Assembly: GCA_000827205.1 (NCBI GenBank)
Contig: KN832562.1
Location: forward strand, 881,328 to 945,327
DNA length: 64,000 nucleotides
Direction: 5' to 3'
Origin: Plicaturopsis crispa FD-325 SS-3
Taxonomy: Eukaryota > Basidiomycota > Agaricomycetes > Amylocorticiales > Amylocorticiaceae
Of the stretch, positions 62,996 through 64,000 are shown piece after piece. The translations under genes and the position numbers were made by a program. Numbering within the stretch: position 1 is the stretch's first letter; each line of letters starts with the position of its first letter. The notes under the pieces are model-generated. The model searched no databases. It was not told the DNA's origin and was given only the letters and a program-made list of their open reading frames with translations.

Positions 62996-64000
62996 ATGGC
63001 TGAAACCGAGATTCGTACGGAGGGGAAGCCCGCGCTCGACTTCAATGGCCCGTATGACGAGAAGGTCTCGCACCCGGGGACAGGACACGACACTGGCTCT
63101 GAATCTGTGCACGACAAGGAGGCTTACTTGGACTCCGAGAAGGAAGGTGTCCATTCGGATGGCGAGTCTCTCGGCTCTGACGGTGTGCTTCGCGTCAACG
63201 GAGAACCTGTACGTCTTAGTCGCCCGCTGCTGCTTGTCTCACGTCCTATACTTTGCTAATACATCTGTTCAGGTCATCACAACCGGGTTGGATGTCTCGC
63301 GATTCGCAGTCGATGTTCGCGACGACGGTGACGACTCACTCACGTTTCGATCGATTTTCCTGGGCACGGTGTTCGCTGGGCTAGGAGCAGCATTGTGCCA
63401 GGTGATGAAAGGTTATACTTATTGAAGATTTATATGCTAATAGCGATGTAACGTCAGATCTATGTGTTCAAACCTATCGAAATGACTGTGTCGACAGTCT
63501 TCCTGCTCCTCCTCATCTATACTATCGGTGTTGCATGGGCTACCTTCCTTCCTCGTCGGTCGTGGGCTGAGAAAGCCAATTTACCTTGGTTGGCCCCCGT
63601 GCTGCACTTCATCAACCCAGGAGAATTCAAGTTGAAGGAGGTGAGTTGTGTGTTTTGACTGTGATTTCTACTTTACCAACACATCCTCCACGTAGCACGT
63701 AGTGTCGTCTCTGGTCGCCTCCACGGCTGCGTATGGTTCCACTGCTGTCATGAATTTTGCTGTTCAGAGGGTAAGTCGTCGTACATGGCTTGACAGGTGC
63801 ACAAGTTAATGCTACCCGCAAATTTAGCTCTACTATGATACACAAGTCGGGGCAACAACGGCCATTCTAGCAACGTTCTCCACGGCTTGCTTCGGGTAAG
63901 TGCTTCAAAGCGCGTATGTTCTTCTGGCTTAGCCTCTGTCTTCTCAGGTACGGGCTTACGGGATTGCTTCGGCCGATGACCGTATATCCTAGCGAGATGG
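62996..64000 (+). CDS. OPT family oligopeptide transporter, N-terminal part
   Basis: Proton-coupled oligopeptide transporter of the OPT family, cut by the window end. Exons 62996-63208, 63273-63401, 63458-63640, 63696-63770, 63828-63895 and 63948 onward are in frame. A charged cytosolic N-terminus of about 85 aa (MAETEIRTEGKPALDFNG) precedes the first membrane segments: FRSIFLGTVFAGLGAALCQ, then STVFLLLLIYTIGVAWATFLP. The loop PWLAPVLHFINPGEFKLKEH carries the N-P-G-x-F motif of the family, followed by the segment around STAAYGSTAVMNFAVQ. The last codons read LRPMTVYPSEM, the conserved P-x-x-Y/P entry of the next helix. Substrates of fungal OPTs are small peptides or glutathione; the specific one is unknown. 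Confidence 0.92.

Overview
The window is nuclear DNA of a filamentous basidiomycete, most likely an Agaricomycete. Genes are dense and broken by many short introns (mostly 47-60 nt, GTRNGT...YAG). Long Ser/Pro-rich proteins are common, and the gene set (DASH subunit, fungal F-box-like families, DUF1769, OPT and lactose-permease-type transporters) is fungal. I see no rRNA, tRNA, CRISPR array, or autonomous transposon with a recognisable ORF. I assembled exon structures by hand from splice signals, frame continuity and family similarity.

Layout. 0-9 kb: an unidentified Ser-rich gene and ATG11 (selective-autophagy scaffold). 9.5-19 kb: a sugar transporter with micro-exons, a protein whose PH domain is split by a long insertion, and the PP1 catalytic subunit. 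19.7-34.4 kb: an accessory-looking stretch with four F-box-like genes, two of them a close head-to-head paralog pair. Among them lie a free-standing DUF2156 aminoacyl-transferase-like gene, a type II membrane glycosyltransferase (GT32-like), a DUF1769 gene and an anchored surface-type protein. 34.4-37.3 kb: gene-poor, with a diverged inverted repeat and a possible decayed gene. 37.3-39.2 kb: a cytochrome P450 with a CYP7/CYP8-like I-helix.

40-60 kb: a housekeeping block with a large Ser-rich protein, cohesin SMC1, DASH DAM1, a small conserved-looking membrane protein, condensin YCG1 and COPII SEC23. Three chromosome-segregation genes (SMC1, DAM1, YCG1) therefore lie within 12 kb. 61-64 kb: a small unidentified gene and the first part of an oligopeptide (OPT) transporter that runs off the window.

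The genes do not form one pathway. The observations I would follow first are the P450 with Asn-Thr-Gly in its I-helix, the DUF2156 protein (possible tRNA-dependent lipid aminoacylation), the inverted F-box duplication, the inverted-repeat element and the segregation-gene neighbourhood.
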